Both the position numbers and the translations under genes were made by a program. Below are positions 36,621-48,780 of a DNA stretch of 64,000 bases, in pieces. The DNA comes from Eucommia ulmoides (lineage: Eukaryota; Streptophyta; Magnoliopsida; Garryales; Eucommiaceae). The notes below the pieces were generated by a model that saw only the letters and a program-made list of their open reading frames with translations, was not told the origin of the DNA and did no database searches. Location of the stretch: positions 14,468,240 to 14,532,239 of the forward strand of contig CM028338.1 of assembly GCA_016647705.1 (NCBI GenBank), read 5' to 3'. Position 1 is the first letter of the stretch; each line of letters starts with the position of its first letter.

Positions 36621-37985
36621 AGTTCCTAGCAATCACATTCACAAACAAGACAAACCCAATCATATACGCACAATGAAAAATAGTCTCTATATCAACACTA
36701 TCAAGAACAAGGCTTTATCTCAATACACATTCACCATTTGCAACGATTTCAACAAAATACTAACAATGTAGTGTGCATTTTTGTTTCACACAATTAAACA
36801 ATCCATATCAACTAAGGTTATCACCAAAAATCAAACCAAAATCCCTTAGAAAATGAAAATCGCGAAAAAAAGGGGTTTTAGGGGTAGGGCACATTCCAAA
36901 TCCAATGATTTTTCATATAATTTTGCAAATCAATCAAGGTTTTTCAACAAATATATGAAATGTAGAAGCATCAACACTTACTTGTTGAGAAATAGTGGTC
37001 TAATCGATTGAAATTTGAAGAAAATTGCACCGTCGACCGTAAACCCTAATTTTTCGAAAGTGGTGGCTCAATCCAATTCTTGGAGGTTGATTTCGTGGTG
37101 GAAATCAAAATTTTTGTAACTAGAAGGATGATTTTGAAGGGTTGGAAATGGTTTGGAGGGTTGGGATTAGAGAGATTTGAGAGTTTTTAGAAAAGGGTGT
37201 GAGTTTTTCTTTGAATGAATGAAGCGATTCTGTTTTAAAAGATGCAGACGTATCACCGCCATGGCGCTGACAACGCCTTGTTTTTTAATTGAGCTATTGA
37301 CATTCCATCGCCGCGGCAGTGAAGCGTTCTATTGAAAAAAGTCCATCCTGAAGTTTAATCGTCGCGGCGGTGCTATTATCGCCGCGGCGGTGAGTTTCTG
37401 TTGATTTTTCTTAATTTTGCTCAACAAAACTCCTCACCTCTCGTTTCCACATCGCTATTTCAACGATTTTATGTACAAATCACAACCCTAACTATCCAAA
37501 CTCCTAGATTCACCTCCAAACACGCTCCGAGACCATTCCGACCTCCAAAAAGAATTAAATAAATAACAAAAATCGAGCAGAATCATGCCCTCTTTTTCAT
37601 ATAAAAAAAAATGCATTTCATATAAAAAAAAATACGCTTGATTTACCGTCCCTAGCTGGACTTTCGTGTTGCTAAGAATTTTTCACCAAAATTCCCCATA
37701 GGCAAGGAATTTGGGCTCAAATGCTCAGTCGGATCAAGATCATTGGCTTGAAGTTGGCTTCTCCTCTCTCTCCTTATTATTTTCAACATAAGCTCGATCT
37801 CGGGATTGAGAATCAAGAATTCCAAGCTTCTTCTTCGTTGTTCGCACTTCTTGATCACACTAACACAATAAAACAAAAATAAAAATTAAAAATAAAACAA
37901 AATAAATATCAGGATTAACATTCGACCACTTAGTCGCAATATCAACTTAAAATTCACACAATCACCGGCAACGGCGTCAAAAACT

Positions 37986-39422
37986 TGGACGCGACCATTT
38001 AAGACGCTTACGTCTGACTTTACTCGCAAGTGCACGAGATCAAGTTTTAATATAGTGATCGTGAGATCGGATATCATTCCACTGGGAATGGTGTAATTTA
38101 GTTGAATATGGTGATTAGCATAGTCTCATATTATCCCAACTTTTCAAGAATTGTTTGTATTCTAATTAATCAACTAAGATAAATGAAAACTATTAGGTTA
38201 GTTCTAATTACATTAATTATCTAGTTATTGGTTTCTTTCACGTAATACATATTTGACTTCATTTAGTTAGCTATAACGGTATTTATCTATTTCGACAATC
38301 TCTGTATCAACAACTCCTCCGCTGCCTCTCCCGAGTGTAAGACGAGGGATTACACGACTTTGTGTCAATGAAAAAATCCCCCTCAACGCCTTAACAACCC
38401 TAGGTCGCGTGAGTTTTGAACCAACTTCATGGATTGCACACGTTCTAATGCCCTCCCGGGTTGTTAGAATGTCACGTTGTGTTTAATCCTAGTCCAAATC
38501 CGGGGTTACCTCTCCCAAGTGTCAAACCCCGTATTCTCGATTTATCAATACAAGCATAATATCAAGAATAACGGTAAACACAATCGGATTTAGACAAACA
38601 TCCATTAAAGTAACATTAATTCATTCAAACTAGCATTTATATGATTTCAACAACACCTAAGTAATATTTAACTAATACTACATGATCTTAGCCATATACC
38701 ATACAAAGCAAGAGTGATTCAACATCATTAGATATGGAAAAGTAGTTACAAAGATAAAAACAAGAGAAGAACGATCAAATCTGAGAATGGAACGGTCCAC
38801 TGTCGCTAAAGATCGCTCCGCAAATGATTTCTCTTTGTTCAAATGATAAACCTCCTCCTTGATCTCTCAAGAATGGCTTAAGAACACTATATTAGGGTTA
38901 GGAACATTGAACCTCCAGTTTTAGACGTAGGGGAGTGGTATTTATAGGCCTAAGGTTTCAAAAATATCTAAAAGATATTTTCCTCTACGTAGGGCTGACT
39001 GCCGCGGCGGTGGGTAAGTCGGTTTGTCTTTCGCTGTGGCGGTGGAGGAGACAGTGAACTTTAGGATCTTTTGGTCATTTCAGCACCGCGGCGGTGAAAA
39101 CAATGCCAACTTTCTGATCTTTTACTGTTGCGACGGTAGAATCCCGCTGCGACGGTGGGACGCTGGGCTCAACTACCCCTTCTCTGCATTTTCACCGCTA
39201 CGACGGTGGATTTCTCACCGCGGCGATGGCTAAGCTATCTTGAAACCTTGTATTTTTTCATCGTTTCTCCGCCATTTTCCCACCATTTCACTCCTTTATA
39301 GCTCGTTAATGTCCCTACACCTGAATTATACAAAAACTAACAAAAACACACTAAAACATTAATAACACACTCGAAAATTGGAAAATCTGACTTAGAAGTA
39401 GATAGGTATTTTACACCTATCA
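37986..39422 (-). repeat. Athila/Tat-like LTR A
   Basis: 1437 bases from TGGACGCGACC to TTACACCTATCA, with TG/CA ends. In minus-strand sense it starts TGATAGGTGTAAAATACC, preceded by a purine-rich tract (GTTTAGGGGTATT). It carries several GC palindromes at 38998-39232. Confidence 0.68.
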
Positions 39423-40074
39423 AATACCCCTAAACTTCGAATTTTGCTAGTCCTCGAGCAAAACACCCTAACACTAAAACAAACTAACTACACTAATTAA
39501 CTAACAACTAACCTAAAAATGCATAAACATTAACACACAAGAAGTAAAGGCATGCAGGTTCCAAGTTCAATCAAAGAAACCTAGTGGTTCTTCCCTCAAC
39601 AACCCCTGATCAGACCAAGTTCAGGAATAACACACACCACGTGGTGTCTTAGATTTTCAACACTCAATATCAGTTAAAACCATTCTAGATCCGTTTGAAA
39701 TGTGTGTGTGTGAGAACTCAAATATATAACCATTCAAACACCAGATTAGATTATTCAATAGTTAAATTCATGACTTAAACCATTAGGGACTTGGAAAACC
39801 ATATGCTTGATTGGGCTCGACTATCTACTAATATAGGTTTGAAAACTCACAGAGATCAATAGGGCTTGGTTTGACTTTGGAGAACGACCAATGGTATCGT
39901 AGGAATAGAACATAAAAAATCGTTATAGAATGAACGATACTCGAGGCACAAACGCTTGTCACTATATCACTCTCTCATAACCCCTCACATTTAAAACACA
40001 ACCCTAAACGAGAATTGAAGAACTTTGTATTCACTTGTCACAAGAAACAGAATTGAAAACTATATTCACATAGT

Positions 40075-40076
<2 letters not shown>

Positions 40077-40120
<44 letters not shown>
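40077..40120. repeat. Poly-T run of 44 bases
   Basis: Uninterrupted T tract within the short Athila/Tat-like interior. The matching place in the long interior (34378-34390) has only a short T run, so it expanded locally or is a sequencing artefact. Confidence 0.9.
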
Positions 40121-40124
<4 letters not shown>

Positions 40125-40294
40125 GCACACCCCTAAACTTATTCGAATTTTACAATTTTAGAGGCGTGCTAAATGAACTAAAATTTTGACAAGTGAATAC
40201 GTTTATACTGAACTGATAAACTTTTGTTCGAAACCCCGCCTACTCACTTCAAGTTAGCATTAGTCTATGCTACTTGATTTCACTCAATTTTGAA

Positions 40295-40359
40295 TATAGT
40301 GGTGAGTATTCCCGCCTGTCACGCGGGTGACCTGGGTTCAATCCCCGGCAGCGGTGCCA
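40295..40359 (+). pseudogene. tRNA-Asp(GTC)-like sequence, 5'-truncated
   Basis: 65 bases matching plant tRNA-Asp from the D-arm to the CCA end: an A-box-like TAGTGGTGAGT, anticodon arm CCGCCTGTCACGCGG with anticodon GTC, B-box-like GGTTCAATCCC and final GCCA. The first ten or so bases of the acceptor arm are missing. Its last 18 bases are the tRNA-Asp primer site of the LTR at 40366. It is best read as primer tRNA copied into the element, not as a working tRNA gene. Confidence 0.8.
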
Positions 40360-40365
40360 AAAACT

Positions 40366-41753
40366 TGGTAGCGCGTGAATACACCGCTACTTACACTCAC
40401 AAGTATACGAGGTCAAAGTTTTAGAATAGTAGATCGGTTAAGGTTGAGTATCGTGTCCACAGGGAAAGTGTGAATAATTGAGTACCACAATTTACGTAGT
40501 CTCATATTATCCTGACGATTCAATTTAATATTTAAATTAAACTAATTAAAACTACTCTTAAGGATTAATTCTAATTACACTCATTAACTAGGGATCGATT
40601 TCATTCACTTAGTACCTATTTGGCTTAGTTTATTTATCAATAACGGTTATTATCACATCCAACAATCTCTGTATCTATAACTCACTCGCTCCCTCTTCCG
40701 AGTGAAAAGTGAGCGAATACATGACTTCGAGTTGACGCTGAAGTCCCCCTCGAACACCTTTTCGAACACATAGCCACGTGAGTTTTAACCCAACCTCATG
40801 GATTGCACACTCTCCCACTCCCTCCCTGGTTATTGGATCATCGCGTTGTGTTTAACCCTAGTCCAAATCCGGGGTTATCTCTTCTGAGTGTCAAACCTCG
40901 TATTCTCGATTTATTGTAACAAGCATAATAAACTTGAAATAACGGTAAACACAATTGGAACTGGATAACAAACCATTAAAATTAACTTATATTTAACCAA
41001 AAAGGTATTTACATGAATTACATCTAACCCTAACTAATCTCTAACCAAACTAACATGATCTTGGCCATTAGAACATTAAACTAAGAGGAAATCACACTAA
41101 AACATTAAGATACAAAGATAGAACAAGGAAAGAAAAATCAAATCTTAAAGTGGAGTGGTCCACTTTCGCCAGAGATCGATCCGCTATTGTTCTTCTTCTT
41201 CATTGATGAACTTCCTCTTTTAACTCTTTAAGAATTGACCAAGAACACTTACTAAAACTAATCTAATCTACTCCTAAAATTATCTAAGGTGTAAGGGGTC
41301 TCCAAGCATCCAAGACTTCTTAAGGGAAGTGGGAGAAAAGGTATTAATAGGCATAAGGTTTCAAAATATCTATTTTGCTGTGTAGAGCCCACGGTCGTGG
41401 CGATAGGATCACGTCCATGGCGGTAGGTTCACGGTCATGGCCGTGGGACTGACTCCCAACTCTCTGATCTTTTACTGCCGCGGCCGTAGAGTTCTCACCG
41501 CGGCGGTGAGATTTTATGTATTTTCAACACTGTTCTGCATTCTCACCGCCGCGGCGGTGACTTCTGTGATTTTGAAATCTTATTTCTTTAACATTTCATC
41601 ACTGTTTTCCCACCTTTTTTGCTCGTTGTCGCTTGCTTGCATCCCTACACCTGAATTAACTAAAAACAAACTAAAATGCAATTAAATATAAATAAAACAC
41701 TCGTAAACTACCAAATTTGGTTTAGAAGTAGATAGGTATTTTACACTTATAAA
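40366..41753 (-). repeat. Athila/Tat-like LTR B
   Basis: About 1388 bases, from TGGTAGCGCGTG to near ATTTTACACTTATA, homologous to LTR A throughout but clearly diverged. GC palindromes lie at 41385-41562. Confidence 0.66.
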
Positions 41754-42220
41754 AACACTAGACAACTCAAATCGGTGATGCCAATCGCACAATTGGTCTC
41801 ACAAAATAATATCAGAATAACAACTCTTAGAAAGCTCAGGAACACTTAGTTCTTGATTGATTGGGATGACTAATATTCAAAATTCGTAGGTCTATATAAA
41901 GCACTTTGAAACATGCCCTCCAATGGCTAGTTTCCTTAAGATAGGTCTCTAAAATGCACCTATAGACCCCATATATCATTACTTTTAATTCTTGGTATAT
42001 TTGACTTAAATATGGCCTTTAAATATTCAATTTAGTCCCCAAATTATTTCTCAATCTCAAATTAAATAGATAGGAAGTATTCAATGAATGAAATTGAGAA
42101 ACACTTTAATTTAATGTATCATATCTATAGGAAATCTAAATAAGAGTATCATATATTCAATACATCCAAATCCCAGAATATTTCCAAAAGATGTGCCAAA
42201 AAACTGCTAGCAACGATGGT

Positions 42221-42340
42221 AGTGCTGAATTTTGTGAACCAGGGACGTGGAGCTCATTTCAGACTATATAAGGTACGACGAAGACAACAAATTTTATATT
42301 GAGGAGTAGCTAGACCAAGAGTGGTGTGCATATAAACTTT
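42221..42340. other. Unassigned insert between two SIRE-like LTRs
   Basis: Sequence similarity to the LTR of copy B stops near 42220 and similarity to the next, older LTR starts near 42345. The 120 bases between match nothing else I recognise in the window. Short open stretches exist but no protein is recognised. Confidence 0.45.
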
Positions 42341-43199
42341 CTTAAATAGGTCACTATTCGCCCAAATTATTACCCAAAATAGGGTGCATTGGGTGTTTAA
42401 ATTTAATTTAAGTGATTGTGACCTTTAAAAAAAATGGATTTGATCTTAGATTATCATCAAACACATATCAATGCATGTACACAACAACACAACCAAATAA
42501 AATAGGCTAAAGATATTGACACACATAATTTTATAGCAGTTCGGTAAGCAACTCTTGCCTACATCTACTCCCCTGAGCTCTCGCAGAGAATTCTGATCAT
42601 TTTCTTATGTGAGAATCAAACTCATACTATCTAGTTTGAGTAAATTATCTTTATACTCAAACACACTCTTACTTAGACTAATTACACATTCAAGATCCAA
42701 ATCTCAAAGATAAAAAAATAAAATAAAAAATAAATAAATAAATAAAAAATCACTAAAAGCTTCTACCAACAATTATAATAGTCAATCATGATTTCAATTC
42801 GACTAAATATGATAGAAGTAAAACGATATACTAATATTCAAACAACTTCGTGTTAATTTATTTGGTTTATCAATATGGGCACACAGACAAATATTCTAGA
42901 TAAAATCAATTAAATTGTTTTAACTCGATTAATAATAATTGAATCAAGTTTGAAGCAAGTGAATTCAGATATGATTTATGATATTTCAGTAATCTAGACA
43001 ATATAATTTCAATTCAAGAAAGAGTATTGATAAATCACCATAGTTAAACTCAAATTCAAAATGTCTCTCGATACAAATCTTGGGTAATTTTAATCAAAGA
43101 TATATCACAGATAATAGCAAATGCTATTCAAAAAGATCAATTATATACACACACACAATCAATTTCAGAAACAAATCTTAATGAAGATAGTATGAAAAT

Positions 43200-45259
43200 T
43201 GTTGATATATATGTTTTGATGATGTCAATATTAGTGATATTATGATGTCACATTAGATACAAATTATATGTTTCAATATGTTTTGATTGAATCATACCTC
43301 GAGTGTACTAACCAATGTGATATCTTAAGTGTTGGCATTAAGATTCAATTATACATTGCGTGAGCTAACCACAACGGAATTTTAATTGTGAAATGCAGGT
43401 ATAATCTCGATATCAAGAGCTCAAGACTTAGCTAAGATTAAATTCATTAGATTAAGTCTATAGTATGTTACTCTTGAAGAGATTATGGACTTTGGCTCAT
43501 TAGGTTGCACACACACACACTCAGGGTACATATATTTGTGATGTTTTGTTTCTAATATGTCCAATATGCTTATATATCACAATGTGATGTATGCATCTAA
43601 TCATTATATGTTATATCGAAAAAAACACCTATTGATCATAATTGTGCGAAATCGAAATTTCATGTTCTTCATATAATTATAAGGTACATTGTGTTTTTGG
43701 ATCATCTAAACATTATGAAAATACTTGCTACATGTTTTAAAAAGTGTTTAGAATGATAAACGATCACAAATCGAGGTTAAAAACCAAAGACAGACGAAAA
43801 ATAGAAATTGCTGAAAACACTGTATAAGTAGTTGACTACTTATGCAGAACATAGTCGACTAAGTTTGAGCAGAATGCTTTCTCTTTCCTCCTCTGCTTTC
43901 GGTTTGACGATTTGGCAACGATTGCTTGTTCTAATTGTTGTATGATGATTTTTACACCTTATAATAATTATTTAACACCTTATCATCATTCAATTTGATT
44001 GAAACCTTGTTAAATTGAAACTAATTGGATCAAAATAATTTGAACTATTTGAGAACTCAAAATGCAGAATTTTGTTATGAACTCAAATTTGGATTTGCAT
44101 ATCAAATTTTGTTCGGAATGTTCAAATCATATTATGAAATGTTAGTTTAACATGACTGTATTTTTTCACTACTTCAACAACATGAATGGACTATAGGTCC
44201 TATGCATTTAATTATACTGTCTAAGCATTAAATGAGGTTGAAAAAATAAAAAAAAATCTTGACAAATCTGCAGAGATAATGGAGAGGAGCCTATGCAATT
44301 TGAATGTTGAAGTTTGAAGAGGATTTCCAAACGGTCATTTATTCTTAAGTTCTTTAAATAAGATATCATCCTACATTCTCTACATCTATATAAGGAGAGA
44401 AGATTGATAGAGAAAATAGGATGAAGTAAATTAAGTGAGCTACAAAGATCAATTACACCAAATAATTTCAAAGAGATATACTACAAAGTGATATTCTTCT
44501 ACACCATATCTTTGATTCTGATACTTCTTGATCACTCTTGTACTTAAATTTTATCTATCTTTTCTTGAGTGATATTTGTGAGAAGCACTAAACACTAGTA
44601 AGTGAAAGTGTTGTAATCTTTATAGAGAGTATTTAGAGCTCCAAGGTCGGTTTTGTAAGTTAGATTACAAAACCATTTTGAGTATTATATTGAGAGATTG
44701 TACTTCATATAAACATCAAAGCAATGAAGATCCTAAATATCACTACATCAACATCAACTTGTAAAGAAGTTGAAGAAGACCAAAGAAGGCATCTTTGGTG
44801 GTGACGGACTGATCTCTCCGGAAGGAAGATCACGTGGAACGGTTTGATCTTCACCTGTAACAAGTTTGTGAAAGGTATCTCTTCACCCGTAAGAAGAGTG
44901 AAAGATTGTAAATGGTTTGATCTTCACCCGTAAGAAGATTGTAAATGGTTTAATCTTCATCCGTAAGAAGATTAAAAATTAGTGAACTAGAATTCTCTGT
45001 CGGGAGCGCGGAGGAGTAGACTAGGCAAGAAGGTGTTGCTAAACTACTATAAATCCCTTGTATCTTGTGGTTTGATTGTCTCTATCCCTTACTCTTTACT
45101 TTGATTATTTTGATTTGATTGATTATTCCGCTGCACACACAAACACAAGAACTAACAAGTTTGATTTGAAATTTTAGTAGTAAGATTGCACGAAAAGTTT
45201 TATATATCCAATTCACCTCCCCCCCCCCCCCCTCTCTTGGATCAATCTCTGGGCCAACA
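43200..45259 (+). mobile_element. SIRE-related solo LTR
   Basis: 2060 bases from TGTTGATATATATG to GGGCCAACA, preceded by AAAAT and followed by AAAAG (four of five bases agree, a likely target duplication). The right end carries the pyrimidine-rich tract (about 45215-45233) before CTCTTGGATCA, as in SIRE-type LTRs read on the plus strand. A TATA box (CTATATAAGGAG) lies near 44388. A GTTGAC and a GTCGAC word near 43830-43860 recall the arrays in the other copies. No interior is present, so it is a solo LTR. Confidence 0.68.
44838..44985 (+). repeat. Tandem hairpin repeat in the solo LTR
   Basis: About four units of the form GGTTTGATCTTCACCCGTAA followed by GAAGATTGTAAAT. Each unit contains the inverted pair ATCTTC/GAAGAT around ACCCGTAA. 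It lies downstream of the TATA box, in the transcribed part of the LTR. Confidence 0.65.
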
Positions 45260-46690
45260 AAAAGATCTCATCGGGATAAGAAGAATAGATCGATACAAGT
45301 GTGAATTTCAACAAGGAAGATAATTAACACAAGAACTTTTGATTAATTTCACAATATTATCTCTCAAAGATTAATCACAAGGAGATTATGTTTCAAAATT
45401 TCCCTACTCTTTTTCACTCTATTCTTGTTATTATCCTATAATTTTCTCGATATTTAATGCATTCTTTTTTTAGAATACTCCAACAGTAAAAAAATCATAT
45501 TCTTTTTACCTAAAACTTAACCATCGACTGAAGACTTTGACCTCCTCATTTCAGCCCAAGAATATTAGAACTTTCTCAATAAACATAGATAATAAATAGG
45601 TCTAGATATATTCTATTAGTCAACAATTAATCTTGACTTTCAAATTAGTTGAAAAGAGATATGGGAAGATTTGTGAAATTTGAAAAAGTAGAGACTTAAA
45701 TAAAATATCAATAAAGACTCAATTTTCTAAAATTTAATTTATAATATTCTTTCAAAAAATAGTTCTAATAAAATATGTATCATTTAAGAATATTAGAAAA
45801 ATATTTTATAACTATTTTTTGTTAAAAATAATGTAAAGAAATTCTTAAAAATGATCAAAAGATCAATACAGAAGCAATTTGGTCGACTGAATCATCTATT
45901 TGATCGATCGATTTGTTCAAAACCAATTTATTTTTGACCTATTGCTTCTAACAATTGATTGATCTATCAAGCCAATTTACTGACTTAGTCAGGATCCAAA
46001 ATGTTTAGTATTCTGCTTGATCTGGTCAGCCAACCTAAAAATTTGGTCAACTATTTTAGTCTGACAAACTACCTAAACTTCAAACAAACATATCTCCATC
46101 ATCTGAACTTTGATTTAACTATATGATCACTCGTTGGAAAGGTTAGGAAGTCTATTTTCATATAAAATTAGTTTCATACCAAATTTATAGTGTACAATGG
46201 TCTTTCATAGAGTGCTCATAAAATGTGACTTTTATCTTTGATTTTTGTATAACACAATTTTTCAAATTTAGTTAACACCAGTTGACTATTTTGGTCATAA
46301 CATGAATTAATAAAGCATGTATATCAATATAGAGCATCAAATTAATGTATCATTCTAATATAACATGTAACACACATAAGATCATGCAACTTTAAAATGT
46401 TAAAATGTCGTGTGTAATCCTAATTGAGTTGAAAAATGGTCAAATAAATATAAATATTATTTTACCTATGAAGTACAAAACATCATATTTTCCAAAATGT
46501 CTTGATCTTCCAATCCATTTGCATAGCATGATTGATTTGGATTTATCATCTTTACGTCACGTACTTGGTTTATTGTTACCACCTCACTAGATCTGTCAAA
46601 TTTCTCAATTAACATATTACTCTTAAAAACGATCAAGTTATTGCTATAATCAAAATCAATACTAATTTGATTAAGCTTTTAACTCTTACA

Positions 46691-48120
46691 ATCACTACAT
46701 TTTTTATGATGACAATTTGTTTGATTTTTTTTTTCTATTTTATAATACTAATGGTATTAAACTTTTAACTCTTACAATCTCTACATTTTTTATGATGGCA
46801 ATCTATTTGATGTTTTTTTTTTCTATTTTATAAAATATATAAACACGCCCCCCAAATATAAGAACTGTTTTTTTTTAATCATTTAGAACCATAAAATAAG
46901 AATTACCGTGTATGAATTGAAAATAATATAGTGAACATTTAAATTTCAAATTTCATGTACAACAAAGAATTTTAAACTTTAAAAAAAAAAAATCTCATTG
47001 AAAGACATCGTACAAGCTCTATCCCTTTGTCACCTCCAAAATTGTGGGATATCATCAAAATCAATCAATAATATTGATGATGCATATAATCACAGAAAAT
47101 TAGAAATAAGACAAAGTAATGTAATTCACGATATTCTTCCCATTTAGATAGTATCAAAATAAATGTAACCATTGATACACAAGTGAGAGCATAAACTAGG
47201 ACATAAACCATAGCCCAATCACAATATTATAGTCATTTATAAAATCAATCGACATCACATAATTCCAAATTACCATGTATCCCATAAAATATCAATTCTC
47301 TTTTATAATAATAAACATTTAAAACATGAAACGATGATTGTATGCAATTGATGGTAGTTCACACTAAGAAACATGCATACAACATAGAAACTAATACCAA
47401 TAGAGATAATCATGTGCAAAAGTATAGTTCAATATATTTATCTTAATATGCATAGAAAGAGATGCATAAATATTCATATAAATATACTGATGGTATCATA
47501 ATTTATTGTCATGATTTCAAGTTCAATGAAAGATACTAAATAAGTAAACTTCATATCATCTGATGATAATTGAACATGTCGACAAATTAGATCATACTTA
47601 ATACCAATTTTATAGGAATTTTTCCAATTCAAGCTCAATATCAAGGTCATGTGAGACAAGAAAAAAAATAACTATCACATGATCCATCAATGTCCTTTGA
47701 AATGGTTTTGACTATTAATTAAATTGCAAGGGAAAAAGAGTGTATAATGTCATGTAGGCATGTAATCATTCTAAATCTTTGTGATAGAGAATATCTAGAT
47801 GATCAAACATAATGTACATAAAGATGCAAATCAACTTTTTTATGAATATAATACTATTCAACAATAATTTTGCATCATATAAACTTCGCGTTCAATTATA
47901 CGAGAATGAGATTGTGTTACCATTGAGTTTAATGGCAATTTAACTCTAATAAAATATCTATTGAATCAATTTCATTCTTATTTTTGTCTACAACTTCAAG
48001 TTTAGAAATGAAACTTATGTTTATGAGTGAATCATCATATAACTTGAAACTCTTTGAATCATATTTGCGTGAAATAGAACAATTCAAGCATGTATCAATG
48101 TATTAATGATCATCAAAATT
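46691..48120 (-). mobile_element. Interior remnant of the old SIRE-like element
   Basis: Begins with TTTTTTATGATGACAATTTG, matching the interior start of copy C (53440), and remains AT-rich without gag or pol. A near-duplicate of about 110 bases (46670-46760, 46750-46840) repeats TTAACTCTTACAATC followed by TTTTTTATGATG. The right limit is approximate. Confidence 0.45.
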
Positions 48121-48775
48121 AATTATTATAACATGATGATGTTTGGAAGTGGATTACCAGACACGTTAGATCTTGAGATCGGAGATGGTGGTCGGAGGCG
48201 AAGGTTAGCTTATTTTCTCTCGATTTTGTTCCTGCAAAACAATGCATCATGAGTGAATTTGTCGACATTACAACACTGGTGTGAGAATCAATACAAGTTT
48301 CCAAGAAAAAGGTAATAGTATATGGCAAAGATCGTACAATATTGCATACCTCAAATGACTGGGGTTCTGACATTTATATTGGAAGTAGAGGAAGACTGGT
48401 TTGGAAAGCCTTACTTAATTCTCTAAATATCGATACGGTAAGTAGCATGGATCTCAATTTCCTTTCTAATGAGATGGTAGGATGGCAGACGGAGATCGCG
48501 GGACTATTATGGAAACGACACTTTTTTTCGAGTGAGAGACAACTCTAACCACCTTTAGAAGCGAGAGCATGATAGCACTTATGACCTAGGAGCATTGACC
48601 TGTGTGGGACGTGGAGATCCATAAGGGCATGGTGACTTGAAGATAGTGTATTGAGGGGCCCATCCGATCTGTCGATTTTGGAGATCCCAGACCGATGGCG
48701 TGTTTGAGGCTACGTGGTGCCCTGGTGTCTTATGGCTAAATTTCTCCTTATTAGATTTCCCCTATTCTCAGGCGT
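48121..48775. other. Unassigned GC-richer DNA
   Basis: Less AT-rich than the neighbours and without similarity to the other repeats here. An open frame at 48342-48548 (68 codons) has no recognisable domain. It could be old genic DNA or an unrecognised element, and it ends at the target duplication of the family L element. Confidence 0.4.
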
Positions 48776-48780
48776 GTAAT

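Larger units (their letters stand above)
33761..41753 (-). mobile_element. Athila/Tat-like Ty3/gypsy complex, nested in LTR
   Basis: Minus-strand fossil with two LTRs: 40366-41753 and 37986-39422. Both carry tRNA-Asp primer sites on their left (40342-40359 and about 37961-37979), a choice typical of the Athila and Tat lineages. Between the LTRs lies a short interior (39423-40365) that matches the far-left part of the long interior (33761-37985). The long interior carries a gag-region ORF of the 'putative plant transposon protein' type, and no third LTR follows it on the left. The order is therefore LTR, short interior, LTR, long interior, probably from recombination between copies. It is inserted in the right LTR of SIRE-like copy B; the flanks GAAAC and AACAC give only a partial target match. 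It looks old. Confidence 0.7.
28305..42220 (-). mobile_element. SIRE-like Copia derivative (copy B) with nested insertion
   Basis: Left LTR 28305-30538 begins TGTTGGCCCAG. The interior is 30539-32734. The right LTR starts at 32735 (TGTTGGCC), is split by the Athila/Tat-like complex at 33761-41753, and resumes at about 41754, ending near 42220 without its U3 part. The primer-site complement (TTTAATACCAAT) lies just left of 32735, so the element is on the minus strand. The interior keeps only the C-terminal half of gag and no pol, so it is non-autonomous. Candidate TATA boxes in minus-strand sense are TTATATAGACC at about 29435 and 41893. Confidence 0.75.
42345..46690 (-). repeat. Old SIRE-like LTR, split by a solo LTR
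   Basis: Diverged minus-strand LTR in two parts, 42345-43199 and 45260-46690. The left part keeps the GCAACTCTTGCCTACATCTA block that matches AGCTACTCTTGGC in other copies. The right part has AAAGATCTCATCGGG, a degraded array of GATCGATCG/TTGGTCGACT words (45885-46060) and a TGTCGTGTGTAATCCTAATT block, in the same order as the other SIRE-like LTRs. Confidence 0.55.

Noticed and set aside
36151-36771. Plus-strand open frames near 36.2-36.8 kb
   Set aside because: They lie antisense to the Athila/Tat-like leader ORF, which has the recognisable pattern.
40295-40359. A working tRNA-Asp gene
   Set aside because: The acceptor-arm start is missing and the 3' end is the primer site of the adjoining LTR.
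45215-45233. C-run as a possible assembly gap marker
   Set aside because: A pyrimidine-rich tract at this place is normal for SIRE-type LTR ends, although its exact length may be a sequencing error.
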